NCBI GenBank assembly: GCA_902801485.1
Contig: CADCIP010000012.1
Coordinates: forward strand, 1-64,000
DNA from: an uncultured Bacteroidales bacterium
Lineage (GTDB): Bacteria; Bacteroidota; Bacteroidia; Bacteroidales; Bacteroidaceae
Direction of reading: 5' to 3'
Length of the DNA stretch: 64,000 bases
In this document: one piece after another, positions 22,839 to 30,055 of the stretch
Position numbering within the stretch: position 1 is the first letter of the stretch
How the letters are laid out: each line of letters begins with the position of its first letter
Program-made: the position numbers and the translations under genes
Notes under the pieces: generated by a model
Told to the model about the DNA's origin: nothing
Databases searched by the model: none
What the model saw: only the letters and a program-made list of their open reading frames with translations

Positions 22839-24998
22839 CTACTTCTCCTCTGCTTGTGTAGCTTGATATGCTGCAATAAGCTTAGCCTGTACATCGCCAG
22901 GAACCAATTCGTAAGAAGCAAACTTTGTAATAAAGCTGGCGCGTCCGCCTGTGAGGCTGCTGAGTGCCGTACTGTAATTCAACATTTCCTTCTGAGGAGC
23001 CTTTGCCGTAAGTTTCTCGTAACCGTTCTCACTGGTCATACCAGTAATCATAGCACGACGTCCCTGCAAGTCACTCATCACATCACCCATCTTATCACTG
23101 GGGACAAAGACCTCAACATCATTGATTGGCTCAAGAATCTTCGGACCGGCCTCCTTGAATGCCAATGCAAATGCCTGGCGACCTGCCAACATGAAAGAAA
23201 GTTCGTTGCTATCTACCGGGTGCATCTTACCATCGTAAACAATCACACGAACGTCACGGGCATAGCATCCAGTCAGAGGACCTTGCTCCATACGTTGCAT
23301 AACACCCTTCAGGATGGCAGGCATGAAACGTGCATCAATAGAACCACCAACGATACTGTTTATAAAGACAAGTTTGCCGCCCCACTCCAAATCAATAGTC
23401 TCGGTTCCCTTCACATTGATACGATATTCCTGACCGCCGAAAGTATAAACTTCAGGAGCGGGCATACCTTCGTAATAAGGCTCTACAATAAGGTGAACCT
23501 CACCAAACTGACCGGCACCACCAGACTGTTTCTTATGGCGATAGTCTGCACGTGCAGCCTTGGTAATGGTCTCGCGATAAGGAATCTTCGGCTCGTCATA
23601 GACAATCTGTATCTTCTCGTTATTCTCCATACGCCATTTCAGGGTACGCAGGTGGAACTCACCCTGACCGTGAACAAGAATCTGGCGTAACTCCTTACTC
23701 TGTTCAATAACCCATGTTGGATCTTCCTCGCGCATCTTCTGCAGAGCATTCATCATCTTCTCTGTCTCACTCTCGTTGACTGCACGGATAGCACGGCTAT
23801 ATTTCGAGTTAGGATATTTTATAAAGTTGAAACGATTATCACAATCCTTGCCGTTAAGGGTATTACCAGTCTTAACGTCCTTCAACTTAACAGTACAACC
23901 AATATCGCCTGCTACCAGCTCATCAACCTTGATACGGTTGGCACCGGCACAGACAAAAAGCTGAGCCATACGCTCCTTACTACCACGATCCGCATTGGTA
24001 AGGTCATCACCTTCCTTAACGGTTCCGCTCATTACCTTGAAGTACTGAACCTCACCGATATGGGGTTCAACAGCCGTCTTGAAGAAGAACAGACTGGTAG
24101 GACCTGCGGAATCCGGCGTAATCTCTTCGCCACGGGTATTGAAGACCTTGGGCATCTCATCTACGAAAGGAACCACATTACCCAAGAACTCCATCAGACG
24201 GCGAACACCCATATCCTTTACAGCATCTACGCAGAATACGGGGAACATACCACGTGAAGCCAAGCCCTTACGGATGCCTTCACGCATTTCATCCTCTGTA
24301 AGTTCCTCGCTCTCGAAGAATTTTTCCATCAGAGTCTCGTCGTGCTCGGCAGCAGCCTCAACCAATGCTCTGTGCATCTCGGTAGCCTTATCCAACTGGT
24401 CGGCAGGAATGTCTTCAATGGTAGGAGCACCACCTTCAGGGCCCCACGAGTACTTCTTCATCAGCAGCACGTCAATCAAGGCATTGAAGTTCGGACCTGT
24501 AGCAATAGGATACTGGACGGGAACGACCTTAGGACCATAAATCGACTTCAGTTGCTCCAACAGATTATCGTAATCGCAATTCTCATCGTCCAACTGATTA
24601 ACGAGGAAAATAACGGGCTTATTTAATTTCTCCGTATAACGGAAATGGTTTTGCGTTCCAACCTCTACGCCAGCACCGCCCTTAATAAGGATAACTGTGG
24701 TATCCGTTACGTTCAGCGCTGTAATAGCAGAACCAACAAAGTCATCACTGCCTGGGCAGTCGATAAAATTCAGCTTTTTACCATTCCACTCTGTATGGAA
24801 GACAGTAGAGAATACAGAATAGCCGTACTCCTGTTCTACCGGAAAATAATCACTAACAGTGTTCTTCTGGGTAATACGACCCCTTCTTTTGATAATGCCT
24901 GCCTCGAAAAGCAAAGCCTCTGTCAGGGTTGTCTTACCCGCACCATCATTGCCCATCAGCGCAATGTTTTTAATCTCATTTGTTTTGTAAACTTTCAT
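22839..24998 (-). CDS. fusA2: EF-G paralogue (EF-G2 type) with altered G domain
   Basis: A 719-residue elongation-factor-G-like protein with all five EF-G domains. The P-loop is GNDGAGKTT (16-24). The G2/switch I region keeps no RGITI motif. G3 reads DCPGSDDF (80-87), so the catalytic His of the normal DTPGHVDF is Ser84. G4 reads NQLD (134-137) in place of NKMD. Domain IV (GGAGQFGEVHLIVEP) and domain V are well kept. Bacteroides thetaiotaomicron EF-G2 is reported to support translocation without GTPase activity; these changes fit that class. It has a terminator and a separate upstream region. It is not the main fusA, which lies elsewhere. Confidence 0.9.
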   Translation of the reverse strand: MKVYKTNEIKNIALMGNDGAGKTTLTEALLFEAGIIKRRGRITQKNTVSDYFPVEQEYGYSVFSTVFHTEWNGKKLNFIDCPGSDDFVGSAITALNVTDTTVILIKGGAGVEVGTQNHFRYTEKLNKPVIFLVNQLDDENCDYDNLLEQLKSIYGPKVVPVQYPIATGPNFNALIDVLLMKKYSWGPEGGAPTIEDIPADQLDKATEMHRALVEAAAEHDETLMEKFFESEELTEDEMREGIRKGLASRGMFPVFCVDAVKDMGVRRLMEFLGNVVPFVDEMPKVFNTRGEEITPDSAGPTSLFFFKTAVEPHIGEVQYFKVMSGTVKEGDDLTNADRGSKERMAQLFVCAGANRIKVDELVAGDIGCTVKLKDVKTGNTLNGKDCDNRFNFIKYPNSKYSRAIRAVNESETEKMMNALQKMREEDPTWVIEQSKELRQILVHGQGEFHLRTLKWRMENNEKIQIVYDEPKIPYRETITKAARADYRHKKQSGGAGQFGEVHLIVEPYYEGMPAPEVYTFGGQEYRINVKGTETIDLEWGGKLVFINSIVGGSIDARFMPAILKGVMQRMEQGPLTGCYARDVRVIVYDGKMHPVDSNELSFMLAGRQAFALAFKEAGPKILEPINDVEVFVPSDKMGDVMSDLQGRRAMITGMTSENGYEKLTAKAPQKEMLNYSTALSSLTGGRASFITKFASYELVPGDVQAKLIAAYQATQAEEK

Positions 24999-25144
24999 AT
25001 TATTTGATATTAATGCTATTAGTTTTAGTTTTCAGGGGTTAAAATTAGCAATAATATTTGAACTGACAATAGGAAAATAACATGTTAAACAACATGTTTT
25101 GAAGATAAGCAAAAAGAGCAAAAACAAAGGTGGAAAAAATGGGC
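24999..25144 (-). promoter_or_regulatory. EF-G2 upstream region with paired AACATGTT palindromes
   Basis: Two copies of the self-complementary octamer AACATGTT (25079-25086 and 25091-25098) start 12 bp apart. They could form an operator for a dimeric regulator or a hairpin in a long leader. A possible promoter, TTG then about 21 bp then CACCTTTG on the minus strand near 25130, lies at the end of hemW. Confidence 0.4.
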
Positions 25145-26266
25145 TTAATACATCAAGTCGCTGATGACACTGTTCGAGACAAAAATTCCTTTTCTCGAAA
25201 GACGCAAGACATTATCTTCCCTCACCAGATTACCATTAAGTAAATGCTGTTCCGCCATCTGCAGACAATGGGATCTCTGCTCATCTGTCAGGATATCGAG
25301 CGGAAGACCGGAAACAGTACGTAAGCGAGTCATAACAGTTTCGTCATACCGTTCCTGAGGGGTAAGAGTCTCCGTCTGGTGGGGCACATCCGCTGTTGCC
25401 TGGACATACTCTTTCAGCGATGTGTTATTAGACCTGCGGACATGATTGCCGTCATAGGAATGCGCTCCAGGACCCAATCCAAGGTATGGAGAGCCATCCC
25501 AATAACTGCTGTTATGCCTGGCACGCTTGCCAGGAAAGGCAAAATTCGATATCTCGTAATGTTCTATTCCCGCAGCAGCCGTTTTGTCCGTCAGATACCC
25601 GTACATCTGCCAGGACAACTCATCCGGAGCCTCCTCAACGAGTCCTTCTTCCTGCATTTTATGCAAAGCAGTACCTTCTTCATAGGACAATGCGTAAGCA
25701 CTTAGATGAGGTACACCAAGGTTAACCGCCACATCTACATCATGTTTCCAACTCTCTAACGATTGGTTGGGAAGTCCATATATCAGATCAATGCTTATAT
25801 TCTCATAGCCTGCGCGCCTGAAAAGCTGAACAGCTTCCAAAGCCTGACTCGATGTATGCCGTCGATTAAGAAGACGAAGCAGAGAATCGGAAAATGTCTG
25901 CACGCCCATACTTATACGGTTCACAGGCGTTTGGTATAATGCATCAATCAAACTTTGCGTAACATCATCCGGATTAACCTCGATGGTAATCTCTGCATCT
26001 TCTGCAAACGTAAAGCATCCCCCAATTGCCTGAAACATCTCCAACAATAACGATACAGGTAATTGACTGGGGGTGCCACCTCCTATATATAAAGAAGGTA
26101 CGCGCGAAGGATCTATTTCCAAACGTCGCAACTGCATCTCGCGCTTAAGGGCAGATACATACAAACGTTTCCATTCCAACCCATAGGTAGTAGAATAGAA
26201 ATCGCAATAGATGCAACGTTTCTGGCAAAAAGGAACGTGAATGTATATACCGCCTGTGTTAGTCAC
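25145..26266 (-). CDS. hemW: HemW-like radical SAM protein
   Basis: A 373-residue radical-SAM protein of the HemN/HemW family. The cluster motif is CQKRCIYCDF in the context GIYIHVPFCQKRC. The residue two after the third Cys is Phe, as in HemW (a heme chaperone); HemN has a fourth Cys there. GGGTPSQL, ISMGVQTFSDS and LGLGPGAHSY are further family marks. The start is uncertain: GTG 26266 gives the usual HemW N-terminus and an 8-bp overlap with the upstream gene; ATG 26308 would overlap it by 50 bp. Confidence 0.88.
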   Translation of the reverse strand: MTNTGGIYIHVPFCQKRCIYCDFYSTTYGLEWKRLYVSALKREMQLRRLEIDPSRVPSLYIGGGTPSQLPVSLLLEMFQAIGGCFTFAEDAEITIEVNPDDVTQSLIDALYQTPVNRISMGVQTFSDSLLRLLNRRHTSSQALEAVQLFRRAGYENISIDLIYGLPNQSLESWKHDVDVAVNLGVPHLSAYALSYEEGTALHKMQEEGLVEEAPDELSWQMYGYLTDKTAAAGIEHYEISNFAFPGKRARHNSSYWDGSPYLGLGPGAHSYDGNHVRRSNNTSLKEYVQATADVPHQTETLTPQERYDETVMTRLRTVSGLPLDILTDEQRSHCLQMAEQHLLNGNLVREDNVLRLSRKGIFVSNSVISDLMY

Positions 26267-26954
26267 GACATTCCTGATAAAGGATTTCGTAGAAACAGGG
26301 ATATACATTTGTGGCAGCATTGCTCTGTCCTGCTGTATGAGGTACGATTAATCTTACTTTTGCAATTTCTCCCTCGGCTGTTGACTGTCGGCCGATACGG
26401 ATATAAGGAAGTGGGGCCATCCATCCTTCCAGCACCTTTTCTTCGCCATAAGTCTGATACATGGCTCCAGCCTGCGTTCCCGTAACAAACCTGCCAGAGA
26501 AAGTGCCGGAAGTATTGGTTACAGCCAAGATATCCGGATTGGGATGCCAATAGCTTACATCGTTACGCAACTGCAAGCTATCGCCTAATATATTAAATTC
26601 GACAAAACGGCAGGCTATCTGACGAGTCTCACCCTTGGCAATTTTCCCGCCAACACCTTTTCTGATAATCTGCATGTATATACCATTATTGGCAAAAAGC
26701 ACGTACTCGTTATTCTCAAGATTTGTTGTTGAGTCCTGCGCTTGGAACTCCTGTTCCGTAATCACCTTGATAACGCCTACATTGCAAATAGTATCACCAG
26801 AGGGGCCTACTATTGTTACGTCACGTTTCAAGAACGCATCAACAGCCTTGCGTTCCTTATCCTTCTGTTGTGCATAAGTCTGATCATCCGAACAAGACAC
26901 AAAGCCCGCAACGGCTACCATCAAACCAAGGAATGTATAAAAGACTTTTTTCAT
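26259..26954 (-). CDS. DUF4827-like lipoprotein
   Basis: A 231-residue lipoprotein with signal MKKVFYTFLGLMVAVAGF and lipobox VSCS (Cys about residue 21). The body has segments such as RKAVDAFLKRDVTIVGP and EGWMAPLPYIRIGR that I associate with the Bacteroidales DUF4827 family. It may be related to FKBP-like envelope proteins, but no catalytic motif is obvious. It overlaps the hemW start by 8 bp and is preceded by two copies of a promoter repeat. Confidence 0.72.
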   Translation of the reverse strand: MKKVFYTFLGLMVAVAGFVSCSDDQTYAQQKDKERKAVDAFLKRDVTIVGPSGDTICNVGVIKVITEQEFQAQDSTTNLENNEYVLFANNGIYMQIIRKGVGGKIAKGETRQIACRFVEFNILGDSLQLRNDVSYWHPNPDILAVTNTSGTFSGRFVTGTQAGAMYQTYGEEKVLEGWMAPLPYIRIGRQSTAEGEIAKVRLIVPHTAGQSNAATNVYPCFYEILYQECRD

Positions 26955-26973
26955 AAACTTTCTATTTTGGGCA

Positions 26974-27026
26974 CAAAAATACGAATAAGTGAGCGGAATA
27001 CAAAATTAATTCATTTATTTTAACTC
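26974..27026 (-). repeat. Promoter repeat, copy A (53 bp)
   Basis: This copy is identical over 53 bp to 27056-27108. On the minus strand it contains TTTTG, a 19-bp spacer and TATTTTTG (26981-26974), which makes a complete promoter for the DUF4827 gene (leader about 15 nt). Its TTTTGTATTCCGCTC part is shared with 15240-15254 and its CTCACTTATTCGTA part with the fmt promoter. Confidence 0.8.
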
Positions 27027-27055
27027 CCGAACGAAAGTATTTTAGAGACGAGTCT

Positions 27056-27108
27056 CAAAAATACGAATAAGTGAGCGGAATACAAAATTAATTCATTTAT
27101 TTTAACTC
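27056..27108 (-). repeat. Promoter repeat, copy B (53 bp)
   Basis: This is the second perfect copy, 82 bp from the first. It also has TTTTG-N19-TATTTTTG, so it could be a second promoter. Its outer end supplies the nrnA stop codon (27102-27104). Confidence 0.8.
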
Positions 27109-28175
27109 ATTAAGGCTTTCCCCTTTGGGGAGCGGGGAGAGGGGCCATTTAACAAATGAGAGTAAGATTTTATGGCCTCACGAACCTTCTGAACAGCCTC
27201 TTCCATTCCACAATAGAGCCGTCCGCCACTGGCATTCTTATGACCTCCTCCGTTAAAGTACTGGGCCGACAGCTCATTACATGGGAAATCATCAACACTG
27301 CGCAGACTTACCTTTACCACTCCGTCATGCTCTGTATCCTCGCTAAGAAAAACGCTCAGTCTCATGCCAGCTATCTGCAAAGGCATATTAACGATTCCCT
27401 CCGTATCACCATTCTTAACACTGAACATCTTGCGCTCTTGGTTGGTAAGCGTGATGATGCTGGCATGCAGTTCGGGAAGGACCTCCATCTTTACATAAAG
27501 CATATAGCCGGTAAGTCGCATCCTTGCAAGGGAATAGGTCCAGAAAACATTCCTATATATCTTGTCCTTGTCGATACCGCGATCTAGCAGAAAGGAGATA
27601 CACTCATATACAACAGCCCTGTTAGAATTAAAGGTGAAAGCTCCCGTATCACACATCATGGCAGCATATAGGCAGGTAGCCTCATCGGATGTTATCTTTT
27701 CCAACTCGCCCAACTGATGCAACAAATGGCAAATCACCTCGGCAGAAGCACACATATCCGGACGGGATATCACCAACTGACAAAAATCCGTAGGATTCAG
27801 ATGGTGGTCTATCATAATCTTAGGTGCAGGATTGGCCAATACACAAGCTTCCAGTTCCTGCATCCTGGAAGAATCGTTCAGGTCCGTTATCAGGAACAGG
27901 TCCGCTTCAGCCACAATGGGTGCAACCGTTTCCTCATGCTTCATATAAACCATTATATCCAAGGCGCCAGGCATCCAGTGCAGGAAATCCGGAAAGAAAT
28001 TCGGCATCACTACCGTCACTTGCTTACCTTTCCGAGTCAGCCAATGCTTTAATGCCAACGTAGAACCTATGGCATCGCCATCCGGAGACACATGGGCACA
28101 AATCACCACCTTCGTGGCATTATCTGTCAAGTCTGAGAATCTCCTCAGTCCTTCCTCTGTTAATATCTTTTCCAT
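27102..28175 (-). CDS. nrnA: DHH-family oligoribonuclease/PAP phosphatase (NrnA type)
   Basis: A 357-residue DHH/DHHA1 phosphoesterase that degrades nano-RNAs and 3'-phosphoadenosine 5'-phosphate. Motifs are HVSPDGDAIGS (metal site), MIDHHLNP (DHH), and FNGGGHKNASGG (DHHA1). I chose ATG 28175 (MEKILTEEGL). Upstream in-frame sequence to 28313 includes the promoter TACCTTTG (28192-28185). The last about 15 residues after KSYSHLL (NGPSPRSPKGKALMS) are unlike the family. They are encoded by a GC-rich palindrome and the edge of a promoter repeat, so the C-terminus was probably made by repeat insertion. Confidence 0.92.
   Translation of the reverse strand: MEKILTEEGLRRFSDLTDNATKVVICAHVSPDGDAIGSTLALKHWLTRKGKQVTVVMPNFFPDFLHWMPGALDIMVYMKHEETVAPIVAEADLFLITDLNDSSRMQELEACVLANPAPKIMIDHHLNPTDFCQLVISRPDMCASAEVICHLLHQLGELEKITSDEATCLYAAMMCDTGAFTFNSNRAVVYECISFLLDRGIDKDKIYRNVFWTYSLARMRLTGYMLYVKMEVLPELHASIITLTNQERKMFSVKNGDTEGIVNMPLQIAGMRLSVFLSEDTEHDGVVKVSLRSVDDFPCNELSAQYFNGGGHKNASGGRLYCGMEEAVQKVREAIKSYSHLLNGPSPRSPKGKALMS
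27117..27146. repeat. GC-rich palindromic element inside the nrnA 3' end
   Basis: CCCC-TTT-GGGG (about 27120-27130) followed by GCGGGGAGAGGGG encodes the SPRSPKG tail on the minus strand. It belongs with the similar elements at 4061-4087, 42200-42232 and 62372-62397. Confidence 0.55.
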
Positions 28176-28184
28176 ATTGTTGTG

Positions 28185-28192
28185 CAAAGGTA
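28185..28192 (-). promoter_or_regulatory. nrnA -7 element
   Basis: TACCTTTG on the minus strand ends 9 nt before the ATG at 28175, giving a very short leader. Confidence 0.55.
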
Positions 28193-28224
28193 CCACGTTT
28201 TTTTCAATTATCAGTGTCTCACAC

Positions 28225-28298
28225 TTGAAAAAGTTGACACAACTGCTACTTTTCAACAGCCAGGTACTGACACCCTGTTCTGCGAAGGACAGGGTGTC
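28225..28298. other. Two adjacent hairpins of unknown role
   Basis: TTGAAAAAGT (28225-28234) pairs with ACTTTTCAA (28248-28256) with one bulged A. GACACCCTGT (28269-28278) pairs perfectly with ACAGGGTGTC (28289-28298) around a 10-nt loop. They lie in the 340-bp gap between the divergent nrnA and DUF2023 genes, outside both promoters. There is no U-tract, so they do not look like terminators. Confidence 0.5.
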
Positions 28299-28500
28299 TG
28301 CACTTTCAGTCATTCAGATAGGATTGACTTATTCCGTACACGTCACATTTTTCAACTTGATTACGAGCTAAAAACAAGTTAAATAAATAGGTTTTCAGAT
28401 AATAATGATTTTTGATTAATCATTTTCTCGTACTTTATGAGAAAATATGTAGTAAGAAAAACACTCTGTTTTGGGTATTGTGTGCTTTTACTTTTCACCG

Positions 28501-28508
28501 TACCTTTG
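28501..28508 (+). promoter_or_regulatory. DUF2023-flavodoxin promoter
   Basis: TACCTTTG, with a TTG box about 20 bp upstream in TATTGTGTG. The leader to ATG 28532 is about 20 nt. Confidence 0.65.
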
Positions 28509-28531
28509 CCATCGAAAAAAAACAATCAAAA

Positions 28532-28903
28532 ATGACTACGACAAGAATGACTATTCCACAAGAGATGAAGGTGCTGATGAACCATATTTATGAACTTCAT
28601 AAGGGTGTTCGTCAGATGATTCTGTTTACCTGTAACAAGAAATATAAAGAGCTGGCCGTATCACGACTGGAGAGTCAAGGCATACATTACGTGTTGCAAC
28701 CAGCCGGTCAGAAAAATCTGAATGTATATTTTGGCCGCACTGAATGCCTTGAGGCCATTCGTCTCTTTGTTACTCGTCCGCTTAACGAACTTACACCTGA
28801 AGAAGATTTCATTCTTGGTGCCATGCTTGGCTACGACATCTGTGCACAGTGTCAGCGCTATTGCAAGCGTAAGTGCAACGAGAAGTGTCTCAGGAAGAAT
28901 TAA
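28532..28903 (+). CDS. DUF2023 family protein, Cys-rich tail
   Basis: A 123-residue protein with the body HIYELHKGVRQMILFTCNKK and a C-terminal cysteine cluster (CAQCQRYCKRKCNEKC, six Cys). It fits DUF2023 as I remember that family, found in Bacteroidetes next to flavodoxin. The Cys spacing could bind a metal or an Fe-S cluster. It lies 24 bp ahead of the flavodoxin gene, so a joint redox role is likely; no activity is known to me. Start ATG 28532 follows the promoter. Confidence 0.8.
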   Translation: MTTTRMTIPQEMKVLMNHIYELHKGVRQMILFTCNKKYKELAVSRLESQGIHYVLQPAGQKNLNVYFGRTECLEAIRLFVTRPLNELTPEEDFILGAMLGYDICAQCQRYCKRKCNEKCLRKN

Positions 28904-28927
28904 ACACATTATTATATTTATTTGGAA

Positions 28928-29422
28928 ATGAATACTACAATTGTTATTTATGGTTCCTCTACAGGAACCTGTGAGACCATCGCAGAGAAGATTGCCTCTA
29001 AGTTGGGCTGCAAGGCCCTGAATGTTCAAGAATTGAATGATGCCATCGTGGAAGAAAACCAAAACCTTATCCTTGGTACATCTACATGGGGGGCCGGAGA
29101 AATGCAGGACGACTGGTACGATGGTCTGAAAACATTGCAGAATGCCGACCTTAAAGGTAAGACAATAGCTTTCTTTGGCTGTGGCGATGCCTGGTCATAC
29201 AGCGATACTTTTGTAGGCGGCATGGGTGAACTGTATAAAGGCATCAAGGAAAGTGGTGCTCGTTTTATCGGCAGCGTTGATACCACCGACTACAAGTTTG
29301 ATGATTCTGAAGCTGTCATCGACGGAAAATTTATCGGTTTGCCCCTAGATGATATTAACGAGGACGACAAGACGGACAGTCGCATAGATGCCTGGCTCAA
29401 TGTTATCAACCCCGAATTGTAA
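28928..29422 (+). CDS. fldA: Flavodoxin (long chain)
   Basis: A 164-residue flavodoxin. The FMN phosphate loop is YGSSTGTCETIA, the 50s loop is GTSTWGAGEMQDDW, the 90s loop GCGDAWSYSDTF, with the long-chain insertion in the last strand region. Electron carrier of the cytoplasm. A TTG at 28922 is in frame, but ATG 28928 is the natural start. Followed 6 bp later by a methyltransferase gene. Confidence 0.97.
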   Translation: MNTTIVIYGSSTGTCETIAEKIASKLGCKALNVQELNDAIVEENQNLILGTSTWGAGEMQDDWYDGLKTLQNADLKGKTIAFFGCGDAWSYSDTFVGGMGELYKGIKESGARFIGSVDTTDYKFDDSEAVIDGKFIGLPLDDINEDDKTDSRIDAWLNVINPEL

Positions 29423-29428
29423 ACTATT

Positions 29429-30043
29429 ATGGCAAGTTTTCTTAAATCATTATTCACAAACTGTGCTTGTCCGCAAGGGCGGATGGGCCGTCTAATGCTA
29501 AAGTTCATGAACCTATGTCATGCACCGCTGACAAATTGGGGGCTGAATATAGCTGGTATCCAAGACGGATGGACAATGCTCGACATTGGCTGCGGTGGTG
29601 GAGCCACCTTACAACGCCTGCTCAAACGAAGCAAAGGAGCCTGCGTTTATGGTATTGATATCTCTGAGGAGAGCGTGGCGAAAGCCAAAAAAGTGAATGC
29701 CAAAGTGCTTGACAAGCAGGTGTTTGTCTGTCAAGGCTCTGCCGAGAAGCTTCCATACGAGGATGGGGAGTTCAATCTTGTAACAGCGGTAGAGACCGTT
29801 TATTTCTGGCCCGATCTGCCTGACTGCCTACAAGAGGTGAAACGCGTACTGAAGCCCAGAGGCAAATTCGTAATTATGGTAGAGGTTGTTGACAGAAATT
29901 CTATGTGGACAAATGTTGTGGAAGGTATGACAGCATATCAGCCCATACAACTTCAGCAAATGCTCATTGAAGCTGGGTTCACGCAAACGGAGATACATCT
30001 TAAAAAACCGTCCTACGCAACTGTCATTGGTATTAAGAAATGA
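29429..30043 (+). CDS. Class I SAM-dependent methyltransferase
   Basis: A 204-residue methyltransferase of the Methyltransf_11 type. Motif I is MLDIGCGGGATLQRL (about 50-65), motif II acidic residue is in VYGIDISEES, post-motif segment LVTAVETVYFWPDL. The substrate is not predictable. A CACPQGRMGRLM segment near the N-terminus and the flavodoxin upstream are notable. It is the third gene of the DUF2023-fldA operon and converges on the GH66 gene with a 12-bp gap. Confidence 0.88.
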   Translation: MASFLKSLFTNCACPQGRMGRLMLKFMNLCHAPLTNWGLNIAGIQDGWTMLDIGCGGGATLQRLLKRSKGACVYGIDISEESVAKAKKVNAKVLDKQVFVCQGSAEKLPYEDGEFNLVTAVETVYFWPDLPDCLQEVKRVLKPRGKFVIMVEVVDRNSMWTNVVEGMTAYQPIQLQQMLIEAGFTQTEIHLKKPSYATVIGIKK

Positions 30044-30055
30044 AAGTCCCACAAA

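Noticed and set aside
28176-28313. Long N-terminal extension of NrnA
   Set aside because: It spans the TACCTTTG promoter and a hairpin, and NrnA proteins begin close to the ATG at 28175.
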